Translations under genes and position numbers: made by a program
Source of the DNA: Ferrovibrio terrae
Lineage (GTDB): Bacteria > Pseudomonadota > Alphaproteobacteria > Ferrovibrionales > Ferrovibrionaceae
Direction of reading: 5' to 3'
NCBI RefSeq assembly: GCF_007197755.1
Contig: NZ_CP041636.1
Location: forward strand, 1,152,001 to 1,216,000
Length of the DNA: 64,000 bases
Notes under the pieces: generated by a model
Databases searched by the model: none
Seen by the model: the letters and a program-made list of their open reading frames with translations, nothing else
What the model was told of the DNA's origin: nothing
Part shown: positions 46,496 to 55,560 of the stretch, one piece after another
How positions within the stretch are numbered: position 1 is the stretch's first letter
How the letters are laid out: the number at the start of each line of letters is the position of its first letter

Positions 46496-47428
46496 TCAGC
46501 CGTGCAGGAAGTCCGGCGTCGCCGAGGCGATCAGCAGTTCAATGAGACCAGTCATCGCGCGCTGCACACGGGCGAAACCCGCCGACTTCACGATCTTCTC
46601 TTCATCCATGTAGAGATCGCGGTTGATCTCGAGCTGCAGGGTGAAGAAACCCTGATCACGCCGCGCATAATGCTGCGTGATATAGCCGCCAGCATAAGGC
46701 TTGTTGCGCGCAACGCCGAAACCGCAGGAGGCGAGATAGCCTTCCGCGCGGTCGACCAGCCGCGACGGGCAGGACGTGCCATGGAAATCGCCCAGTACCA
46801 TATCGGCCCGACGCTGGCCGGCATCAGGCATGTTGTTACCGCCGACGCTGGGCATCGAATGGCAGTCGAGCAGCAGGGCCACGCCATGCTGCGTCCTGGC
46901 TTCGGTCAGCAGCTGCTCAAGCATGTTGTGATACGGACGCCAGCAGGTTTCGACGCGGCGCTCGGCCTCGGCGAAGGGAATCTTGCTCTTGTAGATTTCC
47001 AGCCCGCCGGCGACGACGCGTGCAATCGTACCCAGGCCGGCGCCGATCTTGCTGCTTTCGGTGACGCAGTGCGGCGGCAGCGGCGCATCGAACATGCCGG
47101 GATCGAGTTCGTAGGCCGAGCGGTTCGGATCGCAATAGGCGCGCGGGAACAGCGCCTCCAGCAGCGGCGCGCCGCGCGAAGGGCCGTCGATGTAGAGTTC
47201 GTGGATGAAGGCGTCTTCCGAGCGGCGCAGCGTGTGCGGGTCGAGTTGGCTGTAGGCCTTGAAGCTGGCCGGGTAGATGTCGCCCGAATGGGGCGAGGAC
47301 AGCACCAGCGCGCTGGCGGGACCGTCAAAGCCGACATCAGCCGGCCGCGTCACGCGCAGAGGCGGATCGGCGGGAAATTCCGGGTCGGGCCGGAAAACAC
47401 GGGCTTTGATCGGGGCGCTGCTTGTCAT
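46496..47428 (-). CDS. N-formylglutamate amidohydrolase family protein
   Basis: A 310-residue zinc hydrolase-like protein: LVLSSPHSGDIYP, RSEDAFIHELY, LDCHSMPS and QLEINRDLYMDE are family motifs of N-formylglutamate amidohydrolase (HutG-like) and related amidases. In histidine catabolism the enzyme releases glutamate and formate; no other hut genes are adjacent, so the substrate here may differ. ATG 47428. It is convergent with the Lrp-type gene. Confidence 0.9.
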   Translation of the reverse strand: MTSSAPIKARVFRPDPEFPADPPLRVTRPADVGFDGPASALVLSSPHSGDIYPASFKAYSQLDPHTLRRSEDAFIHELYIDGPSRGAPLLEALFPRAYCDPNRSAYELDPGMFDAPLPPHCVTESSKIGAGLGTIARVVAGGLEIYKSKIPFAEAERRVETCWRPYHNMLEQLLTEARTQHGVALLLDCHSMPSVGGNNMPDAGQRRADMVLGDFHGTSCPSRLVDRAEGYLASCGFGVARNKPYAGGYITQHYARRDQGFFTLQLEINRDLYMDEEKIVKSAGFARVQRAMTGLIELLIASATPDFLHG

Positions 47429-47619
47429 CGAGACCTGGGAAATCGGGCCGGCGCCGGAGTGTTTGGGCCGGAACTGTGACTGGGGCAATCAGGGGGAGAA
47501 TATGCGGCATCCGGGGGAGGCTTGCCAACCGGCCCGTCAGCCATTAAAAGCCAGCCGGTCCGGTCGACCCCCGGACTTTCCGCCACGAAACTGCTTCGTG
47601 GCCGGTCATTGCGCGTAAT

Positions 47620-47694
47620 GGGCGGTTAGCTCAGCGGTAGAGCACTACCTTGACATGGTAGGGGTCACAAGTTCGATCCTTGTACCGCCCACCA
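47620..47694 (+). tRNA. tRNA-Val (anticodon GAC)
   Basis: Acceptor stem GGGCGGT/ACCGCCC, D arm AGCTCAGCGGTAGAGC, anticodon loop CTTGACATG with GAC, T arm with GTTCGATCC, and encoded CCA. 75 bases, complete cloverleaf by eye. Confidence 0.97.
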
Positions 47695-47752
47695 CGCGCC
47701 TCCCCTTCCCGATCACATCACGGCCCGATCAGATCGCGGCGTCTGCCAGCCT

Positions 47753-48664
47753 TCAGTTCGGAAGGTTGGCGATAAAACGCTCGACCAGCGGCCCCCAGAT
47801 TCTGGCGCTGTTCTGGCCGGTGATGAAGCCGTGGCCGTCGGTGCTCCAGGGCGGCAGCAGATGGAACTCTGCCTTGCCGCCGGCCGCCGTATAGCGCGCA
47901 TGCATGGCGCGCGAAATCTCCGGCGCGAAGAAGCTGTCATTCTGGGTATAGATCCACAGCGTCGGTACGCGCGCGGTTTCACCATACTTGGCTGCACCGG
48001 CGAGCAGTCGGTCGGGGACGCAATTGGTGTTTGGCTGGTTGCCGGCCCAGCCGCCGCGTCCGCCGGCGAAATTGATCATGGCGATCACGCCTTTCGGGTT
48101 CTGGCTGCTGTAGGCAAGACTGCCCCAGCCACCTGCGGACTGCCCGACGATGACGGTACGGCCCGGCTGCACATACGGCAGCTTCTCCAGGTATTGCACG
48201 GCGGAGTGCATGTCTTCCGCCGCCGGCAGGCCGCCACGATAAAAATCAGGATTGCTGCAGCGGCCGTATTCTTCCAGCCATGGTCCGCTGGTTTCGCCAT
48301 AGCCGCGTCGCATCGGCATCGCCACGACATAGCCGCGCGCGAGGAACCACGCGGCCGGCTCGGAGTCGCAGGCATACGGTTTCATCGCCGGACGCTGGCC
48401 GCTATTCGCTGGCGAGCCGTGATTCAGCACCATCAGCGGCGCCGGTTTGCTGTCCGGGAATTTGTCGGCTGCGGGCCGGCAGATCTGCGTCACCAATACC
48501 CAGCCCTGCGGCTTTTCCGCCAGCGACGGAATCCAGTGAATCTGCCGCCGCCAGGGTCCTTCGGCTATGCCTTTCGGACCGGGCTCGTAGGGCTGCGCCC
48601 AGGCGGGCTGCGTGTATGATCCTGCGCCAACCAGCAGCGCCAGCATGATGCAGAGCCTGATCAT
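47753..48664 (-). CDS. Exported alpha/beta hydrolase (dienelactone hydrolase/peptidase-like)
   Basis: A 303-residue protein with signal peptide (IRLCIMLALLVGAGSYTQPAWA). Catalytic Ser motif VIVGQSAGGWGSLAY; VLNHGSPANSG may provide the oxyanion hole and DGHGFITG the His. The large number of aromatic and cysteine residues (CRPAAD, ACDSE, GRCSNPD, TNCVPD) suggests disulfides in the periplasm. Substrate unknown. The preferred start is ATG 48664. Confidence 0.82.
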   Translation of the reverse strand: MIRLCIMLALLVGAGSYTQPAWAQPYEPGPKGIAEGPWRRQIHWIPSLAEKPQGWVLVTQICRPAADKFPDSKPAPLMVLNHGSPANSGQRPAMKPYACDSEPAAWFLARGYVVAMPMRRGYGETSGPWLEEYGRCSNPDFYRGGLPAAEDMHSAVQYLEKLPYVQPGRTVIVGQSAGGWGSLAYSSQNPKGVIAMINFAGGRGGWAGNQPNTNCVPDRLLAGAAKYGETARVPTLWIYTQNDSFFAPEISRAMHARYTAAGGKAEFHLLPPWSTDGHGFITGQNSARIWGPLVERFIANLPN

Positions 48665-48971
48665 CGCGACCTCCTGTCATTCCCGCGCAGCCAGCGATAC
48701 CATGCAACGAAGCTTGGCTTACCGCACTTTTTGCACGGATAGCGCTGCGGTGACCGAGCTTAGCAGCAGCCACCGCGAGTACATCCATATGGGTTATACG
48801 CGGAGAAAAAGCCGGAAAACCGGCTTTTTTATTTAGATAAAATTAAGCATACTGAACCGACAGTCGATGCACGCATGGCGAATTGGGGCTGCGGCGTCGA
48901 AGCAGGGGGAAGCAGAGCATGCACGAAAAGGCTGTTGCGTCGCCAACTTGCTTACAGGCGAGGCCTGAATC
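48665..48971. other. Gene-free stretch with a bidirectional terminator
   Basis: No convincing gene in 307 bases. The only clear element is the hairpin at 48806-48830. Because it stands far from the end of any known plus-strand gene, a short unannotated transcript upstream of it (48,670-48,800) is possible. Confidence 0.5.
48806..48830 (+). terminator. Strong terminator hairpin
   Basis: AAAAAGCCGG and CCGGCTTTTT pair over 10 bases with a 4-base AAAA loop and a T-run on the plus strand; the A-run makes it work on both strands. Confidence 0.8.
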
Positions 48972-49190
48972 ATGAGCCTGGAAGTGGCGATCCCGGTTGG
49001 CACCGTCTTTCTCGAAATCTCACGTTTTGTGCCCCGTGAAGCGCAGGCGCGCTGGCGCGTCGAGCGTATCGTGTCCCTGCCCAACCTGCCGGAGCATGCA
49101 GCGATCCGCAAACTTGAACCCGGCGGCGGCGAGCGCCTGATCACGCTGCAGGCGCTGGCGCAAAGCGGCAAATACGCGCGCGAAAACTAA
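48972..49190 (+). CDS. Small conserved-looking protein of unknown function (72 aa)
   Basis: A 72-residue frame with ordinary alphaproteobacterial codon use. The product looks like a small beta-rich domain (AIPVGTVFLEISRFV, RWRVERIVSLPNLPEHAAIRKL, GGGERLITLQAL). No family is recognised and no clear ribosome site precedes the ATG. It is flanked by intergenic DNA on both sides, so it may be a monocistronic small gene. Confidence 0.5.
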   Translation: MSLEVAIPVGTVFLEISRFVPREAQARWRVERIVSLPNLPEHAAIRKLEPGGGERLITLQALAQSGKYAREN

Positions 49191-49464
49191 AGAAAACCGC
49201 GCCGCGCTCGCAACGACGCGGCATTGCACGCATCCATTTCAGTCTGAGAGTGGCACGCAACTGCGCGTGACGGTGCTGCATGCGCTGGTCGCAACTGCGA
49301 CCGTCTGCTCCGTGAACAGAATGTCTCTCGTTGCGGCGTGTAATCCCCATGGGCATGAAAAAACTCAAGGTTAACGGGATTTTATGTGTGCCGCGGGCCA
49401 CCGGTTATGCAAACGTAACCCGTGGTAATTGCTTGTGACTCGTTATGAGTTGGGGGGAAAATCT

Positions 49465-51879
49465 ATGCTGAGCCGTCTGCCGCTCACTACAAAAATCGCA
49501 CTCGTCACTGCTGTCCTGATCGTGTTGACGGCACTCGGTGTTGGCGGCGGAGCCGTCATGCAGATCCGCAGCGAGATCGCCAACCAGGTGATCGACCGCC
49601 AGAACAATAGCCTGCGCACACTTGCCGTCTTGGTGAAGAAGGGTTTCCCCGATACCAAGTTCGAGATCGATGCACAGGGCCGCGTCGGCCGCGTGACCAT
49701 GACCGCGATCCCCGATTTCACCGAACACGACATGATTGACGAAGTCGGCAAGGTGACCGGCGAGACCGCAACATTGTTCCGCTGGCAGGATGCCGAGCAG
49801 GATTTCTTCCGCAAGACCACCAACATCATCAATGCCGAGGGCAAGCGTGCCGTCGGCACGCCGCTGGGCAAGGCCAGCGCGGCCTATGGGCCGGTGACCC
49901 AGGGCCGCACCTATCTGGGCGAGGCGGTGATCCTGGGCAAGCCGTATTACACGGTCTATCACCCGGTCTACGATCCGGCCGGCAAGATCATCGGCATACT
50001 CTACGCTGGCGTGCTGAAGACCAATATCGAAGCCTTCGTCGACAAGATTAACTGGCAGGTGATGCTGGCTGGCGTGATCTCCGTGCTGGTCGGCGTAATC
50101 ATCGCCATCGTCGTCACCCGCAAGCTGCTGCGGCCGCTGGGCGAGATCGCCGGCTGGACCGAGCGACTGGCGCAATACGAACTGAATGTCGAGATCGGCC
50201 ATCGCGAACGCCGCGACGAAATCGGCACGCTGGCGCGCGCGGTGGACGAACTGCGCAAGACCTCGGTGGTTGCGGCGCAGGCTGAAAGTGGCCTGGAAAA
50301 TGCCTCAACCAACGTGCTGATCGTCGATGGCAACGGCACCATCGTCTATGTCAACAAGGGCATGCAGGCGGTGGTGACAGACCTCGCCGGCGAGATCGGC
50401 AAGTCGGCCACTGACTTCGACGGCCAGAACGCGGTCGGCCAGCAGATCAGCATTTTTCCCGGCCTCGATCAGGCGGCACTCGCACGCCTGACCGGTTCGC
50501 ATCGTGACCGTCTCACCGTCGGCGGTCGCATTTTCGATCTGATCGCCAATCCGGCGCTGAACAAACGCGGCGAGCGCGTCGGCACCGTGGTGGAATGGGC
50601 CGACCGCACCGAGGAAGTGCGGCTGGGCAACGAAGTGGTCGCCCTGGTGCAGAGCGCCAGCGACAACGGTTTTGCCGACCGCATCGACCTCGCCGGCAAG
50701 TCCGGTTTCATCCGCGCGCTCAGCGAAGCAATCAATACGATGTCCGACAAATGCCAGGCGATGACCGGCGAGATCGCACAGGTGATCGGCGCGATGGCGC
50801 AGGGCGACCTGACCAGGCGTCTGACCAAGGACTATCCGGGCATCTTCGGCCAGCTCAAGACCGGTGCGAATGCGCTGTCGGAACGCCTGCGCGATTTCGC
50901 CGGCCGGCTGTCTGATACCTCGCGCACGGTGCGCGACGCTTCGGCGGAAATTTCAACCGGCAGCCAGGACCTGGCCAGCCGCACGGAATCGCAGGCGGCT
51001 TCGATCGAAGAGACCGCTGCCTCGATGCATGAGATCACCACCACGGTGCGGCAGAATGCGGATAACGCGCAGGCAGCCAACCAGCTGGCGGTCGCCGCGC
51101 GCGACACCGCCGAAAAGGGCGGCAGCGTGGTGGCCGATGCAGTGTCGGCCGTGACGCAGATCGAGGCGAGCGCGCAGAAGATCAGCGACATCGTCGGGCT
51201 GATCGACGAGATCGCCTTCCAGACCAACCTGCTGGCCCTCAATGCCAGCGTCGAAGCGGCGCGGGCCGGTGAAGCCGGCAAGGGCTTTGCCGTGGTGGCG
51301 CAGGAAGTGCGCGCCCTGGCGCAGCGGTCGGCCAATGCGTCGAAGGACATCAAGGCGCTGATCAACGAGTCGAATGCGCAAGTCAAGACCGGCGCGGCAC
51401 TGGTCAACCAGACCGGCGGCTCGCTGACCGACATCGTCAACGCCATCAAGAAAGTGAGCGACATCGTCGCCGAGATCGCTGCCGCTTCGCGCGAGCAGGC
51501 CACCGGCCTCGACCAGGTGAACACGGCTGTCGGCAGCATGGACGAAATGACCCAGCGCAACGGCGCCCTGGTCGAGCAAACCTCGGCCTCGGCCCAGGCG
51601 CTGGCCAATCAGGGCCGCCAGCTGGCCGATCTGGTCGGCTTCTTCAAACTGGACGGCAGCAGTGGCGGTATGCCGATGTCTGCTGCGCCGGCGTCGCGGC
51701 CGGCGCCAGCCACGGCTGCGTCGCCACCTGCTGCATCGGCACCCCGGGCAACGCCGCCCGCGCCAAAACCGGCCGCTGCCGCTGCCGCGCCCCGGCCGAC
51801 CCCGGCAGCCGCGCCGAAGCCTGCGCCGGCTCCGGCTGCAAAATCAGCCGCGTCGGACGACGACTGGCAGGAATTCTGA
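49465..51879 (+). CDS. Chemoreceptor with single Cache and PAS domains and CheR-type C-terminal pentapeptide
   Basis: An 804-residue methyl-accepting chemotaxis protein. TM1 about 9-30, a periplasmic Cache-type sensor about 35-190 (GEAVILGKPYYTVYHPVYDPAGKIIGILYAG), TM2 about 200-220, HAMP, then a PAS-like domain (ASTNVLIVDGNGTIVYVNKGM) and the signalling coiled coil with tip [21 protein letters not shown]. After the signalling domain an Ala/Pro-rich linker of ~65 residues ends in DDDWQEF; the WxxF end resembles the NWETF tether that recruits CheR/CheB in major receptors. GGGGGGAAAA lies upstream of ATG 49465. It is probably one of the main receptors of the cell. Confidence 0.94.
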   Translation: MLSRLPLTTKIALVTAVLIVLTALGVGGGAVMQIRSEIANQVIDRQNNSLRTLAVLVKKGFPDTKFEIDAQGRVGRVTMTAIPDFTEHDMIDEVGKVTGETATLFRWQDAEQDFFRKTTNIINAEGKRAVGTPLGKASAAYGPVTQGRTYLGEAVILGKPYYTVYHPVYDPAGKIIGILYAGVLKTNIEAFVDKINWQVMLAGVISVLVGVIIAIVVTRKLLRPLGEIAGWTERLAQYELNVEIGHRERRDEIGTLARAVDELRKTSVVAAQAESGLENASTNVLIVDGNGTIVYVNKGMQAVVTDLAGEIGKSATDFDGQNAVGQQISIFPGLDQAALARLTGSHRDRLTVGGRIFDLIANPALNKRGERVGTVVEWADRTEEVRLGNEVVALVQSASDNGFADRIDLAGKSGFIRALSEAINTMSDKCQAMTGEIAQVIGAMAQGDLTRRLTKDYPGIFGQLKTGANALSERLRDFAGRLSDTSRTVRDASAEISTGSQDLASRTESQAASIEETAASMHEITTTVRQNADNAQAANQLAVAARDTAEKGGSVVADAVSAVTQIEASAQKISDIVGLIDEIAFQTNLLALNASVEAARAGEAGKGFAVVAQEVRALAQRSANASKDIKALINESNAQVKTGAALVNQTGGSLTDIVNAIKKVSDIVAEIAAASREQATGLDQVNTAVGSMDEMTQRNGALVEQTSASAQALANQGRQLADLVGFFKLDGSSGGMPMSAAPASRPAPATAASPPAASAPRATPPAPKPAAAAAAPRPTPAAAPKPAPAPAAKSAASDDDWQEF

Positions 51880-52202
51880 GCCGGCCGAACATCCGGCCGT
51901 CTGCGAGACGATCGCTGTGAATGACAGCTATCTGGAGATTCCCGCCATCGAACTCATCCTCCGAGGCCTTCAGGAGATACGACGGTGACGAGCGGCTTCG
52001 CGCGCCTGTCACCGCCCTGAAACAACAACGGGCATAACGCCCAAATAAACATCAGCGGCCGCGCCCTGCTATAATACTTCTAGGTGTGCTTTAACCATTA
52101 TTCGCCGCTGAACGCTTCACCTTCGGCGGCGAATAGAGGGTTGCACCTGTCATTATGCGGAGGCAGTGTGTGTTGAGTGGGGTTATGAGGGGGAGCGCAA
52201 GA
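51880..52202. other. Intergenic region and 5' leader between two chemoreceptor genes
   Basis: No gene seen in 323 bases. TATAAT at 52070-52075 is a probable -10 box (weak -35) for the next receptor. In the resulting leader, ATTCGCCGC (52100-52108) and GCGGCGAAT (52126-52134) form a 9-bp hairpin about 70 bases before the start codon; it has no T-run. Confidence 0.5.
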
Positions 52203-54587
52203 ATGCGTTTCGGTATTCGTCAGAAACTTTTTCTGGCTGTTGGTGTGATTGCCGCCATGGCGGTGGTCTCGAGCTTGATCTCGTTCGGATTCTTCGGCCA
52301 GGTGCGCAGCGCTCTCGGCCTCGTCACTGACCGCAGCCTTCCTGCCGTCACCGCGGCTTTGACATTGTCGGCGCAGAGCGCCGATGTCGCGGCCTCGGCG
52401 CCCGCGCTGGCCTACGCCACCAACGATGCCGAGCGCACCACCGCCATCTCCGTGCTGAACGGCAAGCTGGCGCAGATCAAGCGCACGCTGGACGAGGTGA
52501 AGGCTACCGACGCACCTGAAACGCTGCGTCGTGAAGCCGAAGACTCCTTCAGCCGTCTGGCCGATGCGATGGAGCGTATCGAGAGCGCCGTGAAGGAGCG
52601 GCTGGCGCTCAGCGCCAAGCGGCAGGCCCTGACCAAGACGCTGACTGACAACCATGCCAATTTCCTGTTCCTCGCCCAGCCGGCGGTGGACCAGGCGGTG
52701 ATGGACATGACGATGGAGTTCGAGCTGGTGTCGCGCGCCACCGGCGCCGGTGCATCGGAAATGATCCAGAGCATCCTCGACAAGCAGGTGGCTGGTGCCC
52801 GCGCCATCCAGGATCTTGTCGCCAAGACCAATCTGAGCGTCGGCATGCTGGCGGTCGCGGCCCAGGCCGACAGCCCGGAATCGGTCGAACTGATCCAGGT
52901 CGACAACATCAATACAAAGGCCGAAATGCTGCGCGGCCTCGATACCGTGCTGGCGATTTATCCCAACAAGGAAATCGAGGACATGGTGAACGGCATCGCC
53001 GCCGTCAGCGAGGGCGAGAACGGCCTGTTCTCCACCCGCCTGATGGAACTGGCGGCCACACGGCAGGCGTTGGCGGCGCTGAGCGAGGGCCGTTCGGCGA
53101 CGCTCGGGCTATCCGATGCCGTCGACCAGCTGGTCGCCTCGGCGCGCAAGGATGCCGTCGGGTCGTCGCAGGCCTCGATCTCCGCCATCAACATCGCGCA
53201 GACCGTGATGGCCGTGATCGCGCTCTTCTGCCTGATCGCCGCCATCGGCATCGGCTGGCTCTATATCGGCCGCCGCGTGATCGATCCGATCGTCGCCACC
53301 ACCGACACGATGGGCCGGCTGGCCAACCGCGACTGGAGCGCGCAGGTGATCGGCACGGATCGTGGTGACGAGATCGGCGACATGGCGCGCGCCGTGCAGG
53401 TCTTCAAGGATCAGGGCCAGGAATCCCAGCAACTGCAGGAGCAGATCGAGGCCGACCGCATCCGCTTCGAGACCGAACGCAAAGCGCAGGAAGGCCTGCT
53501 GAAGAGCGCGGTGGGCGAGATTGTCGCCGCCGCAAATGCCGGCGACCTGCAGCGCCGCATCGACACCAGCCGCATCGAAGGCGTGATGCGCGAGCTGGGC
53601 GAAGGCGTCAACACACTGCTCGGCACCATGGAGCGCGTGCTCGGCGACCTCGGCGATATGCTGCACAAACTGGCCGATGGCGACCTGACGCATCGCATCC
53701 GCAGCCAGTATCAGGGTCTGTTCGCCGACCTGGCCGGCGATGCCAATCAGGTCAGCGACCGCCTGTCGGATACCATGAAGAAGCTGGCTGAATCGGCAGC
53801 CCTGGTCCGGGACGCTTCGGCGGAGATTTCGACCGGCAGCCAGGATCTGGCGCAGCGCACGGAGAGCCAGGCCGCGGCACTTGAGCAGACGGCGGCCTCG
53901 ATGCACGAGGTGACGGCCACCGTGAAGCAGAATGCCGACAACGCGCAGGCGGCCAACCAGCTGGCGGTGGCGGCCCGCGACACCGCCGAGAAGGGCGGCA
54001 GCGTGGTGGCCGACGCGGTCACGGCGGTGACCCAGATCGAGGACAGCGCGCGCAAGATCAGTGACATCGTCGGACTGATCGACGAGATCGCCTTCCAGAC
54101 CAACCTTCTCGCCCTCAACGCAAGCGTTGAGGCAGCGAGGGCAGGCGAGGCCGGCAAGGGCTTTGCCGTGGTGGCGCAGGAAGTGCGCGCGCTGGCGCAG
54201 CGTTCGGCCAATGCCAGCCGGGAGATCAAGGGCCTGATCCAGGCCTCCAACACGCAGGTGAAGACGGGTGCGGCCCTGGTGAACCAGACCGGCGCGGCGC
54301 TGGCCGAGATCGTGACTTCGGTGAAGAAGGTGTCGGATATCGTGGCCGAGATCGCCGCTGCCAGCAGCGAACAGGCGCGTGGTCTGGAAGAGGTCAACGG
54401 CGCGGTGGTGAACATGGACGAGATGACGCAGCGCAACGGGGCGCTGGTCGAACAGACCAACGCCTCCGCCCAGGCCATGGCAAACCAGGCGCGGCAGCTG
54501 GCCGAGCTGGTCGGGCATTTCCGCGTCGATGGCGATGCCTCGACACTGGCTGCCAATGACAGCGAGCTGGAAGACGCTGCCGACTGA
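52203..54587 (+). CDS. Chemoreceptor with long helical periplasmic sensor
   Basis: A 794-residue receptor. TM1 about 7-30; a large all-helical ectodomain follows to about residue 345 (PAVTAALTLSAQSADVAASAPALAYA; this type occurs in some chemoreceptors and TorS-like sensors), then TM2 about 348-370, HAMP, a second HAMP-like segment (EIVAAANAGDLQRRIDTSR) and the signalling domain with the usual [14 protein letters not shown] tip. I choose ATG 52203 because AGGGGGAG stands just ahead; the frame also contains ATG 52155. The signalling half is very similar to that of the upstream receptor, so the pair may have arisen by duplication with a new sensor. Confidence 0.92.
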   Translation: MRFGIRQKLFLAVGVIAAMAVVSSLISFGFFGQVRSALGLVTDRSLPAVTAALTLSAQSADVAASAPALAYATNDAERTTAISVLNGKLAQIKRTLDEVKATDAPETLRREAEDSFSRLADAMERIESAVKERLALSAKRQALTKTLTDNHANFLFLAQPAVDQAVMDMTMEFELVSRATGAGASEMIQSILDKQVAGARAIQDLVAKTNLSVGMLAVAAQADSPESVELIQVDNINTKAEMLRGLDTVLAIYPNKEIEDMVNGIAAVSEGENGLFSTRLMELAATRQALAALSEGRSATLGLSDAVDQLVASARKDAVGSSQASISAINIAQTVMAVIALFCLIAAIGIGWLYIGRRVIDPIVATTDTMGRLANRDWSAQVIGTDRGDEIGDMARAVQVFKDQGQESQQLQEQIEADRIRFETERKAQEGLLKSAVGEIVAAANAGDLQRRIDTSRIEGVMRELGEGVNTLLGTMERVLGDLGDMLHKLADGDLTHRIRSQYQGLFADLAGDANQVSDRLSDTMKKLAESAALVRDASAEISTGSQDLAQRTESQAAALEQTAASMHEVTATVKQNADNAQAANQLAVAARDTAEKGGSVVADAVTAVTQIEDSARKISDIVGLIDEIAFQTNLLALNASVEAARAGEAGKGFAVVAQEVRALAQRSANASREIKGLIQASNTQVKTGAALVNQTGAALAEIVTSVKKVSDIVAEIAAASSEQARGLEEVNGAVVNMDEMTQRNGALVEQTNASAQAMANQARQLAELVGHFRVDGDASTLAANDSELEDAAD

Positions 54588-54612
54588 TCGGCACGGCATA
54601 CCCACTCAAAAG

Positions 54613-54653
54613 AAAAGCCCGGCCCGGGAATAGCTTCTGGCCGGGCTTTTTTT
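54613..54653 (+). terminator. Terminator after the second chemoreceptor
   Basis: AAAAGCCCGGCC and GGCCGGGCTTTT form a 12-bp stem with a 14-base loop followed by seven T. Confidence 0.9.
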
Positions 54654-54666
54654 ATTCATTGTTTTT

Positions 54667-54733
54667 GTCCTCGCCGCGAAGGCGGGGGCCCAGTCTTACT
54701 AACTTCTGGATTCCCGCTTTCGCAGGAATGACG
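54667..54733. repeat. Dispersed intergenic repeat (GCGAAGGCGGG type)
   Basis: TCCTCGCCGCGAAGGCGGGG, a central CCCAG...CTGG pair and TTCCCGCTTTCGCAGGAATG give the layout of the small palindromic repeats common between alphaproteobacterial genes. This copy is slightly degenerate (one arm has GCAGG). Confidence 0.65.
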
Positions 54734-54735
54734 TT

Positions 54736-55383
54736 TTATACCTTATTCCGCTTTTTCTGTGCCGCCGCATCCATCGCCTCGGCCAGCGCCAGATTCTCGT
54801 CGCCGCCGAGACGGCGCAGATGGGCGATCACGCCATCGACATCGGGCAGCGGACGGTTCTGGCTCAGCTTGAACTTGCCTTCCAGCTTCGTCACCGGAAT
54901 TTCGATGCCGACGATGCCACGCACCATGCCGGCGAAGAAGCTCTCCGGTTCATCGTCGAGCTGCCAGCCATCGGGGCCTTCATAGATCTTCGACAGCCGG
55001 TCGACGATGCCGCGCAGCTCGGTCGCATCGCGGCTGACGCGGGCGCGGCCATAGGCATGCACCACCATGTAATTCCAGGTCGGCACCGCCGGCTTCTTGG
55101 CATACCAGTTCGGCGACACATAACCATGCGGGCCCTGGAAGATGCAGAGCACCTCCTGCCCGTCCAGTGTCGCGATCTGGGTGTTGGCCGCTGCCAGATG
55201 GCAGACCAGCGTGCCATGCTCGCCACCAGTCTTATTGCTTCCTGGGCGGTCGAGCAGGAAGGGTACATGGCTGGCGATCATCTCGGCCCCGCTCCCCGAA
55301 ATGAGCAGACCGAAGGCATGCCCCTCGATCAGGTCGAACAGGCGATCACGGTCCGATTGTGCGAAATGGGCAGGGATATACAT
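54736..55383 (-). CDS. FMN-binding negative transcriptional regulator, PaiB-like
   Basis: A 215-residue flavin-fold protein of the PaiB family: MYIPAHFAQSDRDRLFDLIEGHAFG at the start, LVCHLAAANTQ, GPHGYVSPNWYAKKPAVPTWNY in the middle. Members were named for repressing sporulation and protease genes in Bacillus; in proteobacteria the role is unknown. The start and length are normal for the family. Confidence 0.9.
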   Translation of the reverse strand: MYIPAHFAQSDRDRLFDLIEGHAFGLLISGSGAEMIASHVPFLLDRPGSNKTGGEHGTLVCHLAAANTQIATLDGQEVLCIFQGPHGYVSPNWYAKKPAVPTWNYMVVHAYGRARVSRDATELRGIVDRLSKIYEGPDGWQLDDEPESFFAGMVRGIVGIEIPVTKLEGKFKLSQNRPLPDVDGVIAHLRRLGGDENLALAEAMDAAAQKKRNKV

Positions 55384-55560
55384 GGCGGGGCTCGGGGCGG
55401 TCGGCTCGGATTGCAGGGCTGGTCATGGCTGGAATACGGCGGGTCCGGCTTGGCTGCAACCACAGAATTGCACCCCTCTTGTCCCTGCCGCCGCGGAGAC
55501 GGTCTGGTGTCTGCGTCGTCGTCCGGTTATGAATAGCGCGGATTTCAAAGGACTGCGCAC

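Noticed and set aside
47620-47694. tRNA-Val as a phage attachment site
   Set aside because: It is more than 30 kb from the phage genes and has no truncated tRNA copy or integrase beside it.
49253-49268. Sigma-54 promoter before the Cache-PAS receptor
   Set aside because: TGGCACG is present but the -12 part reads TGCGC where TTGCW is required.
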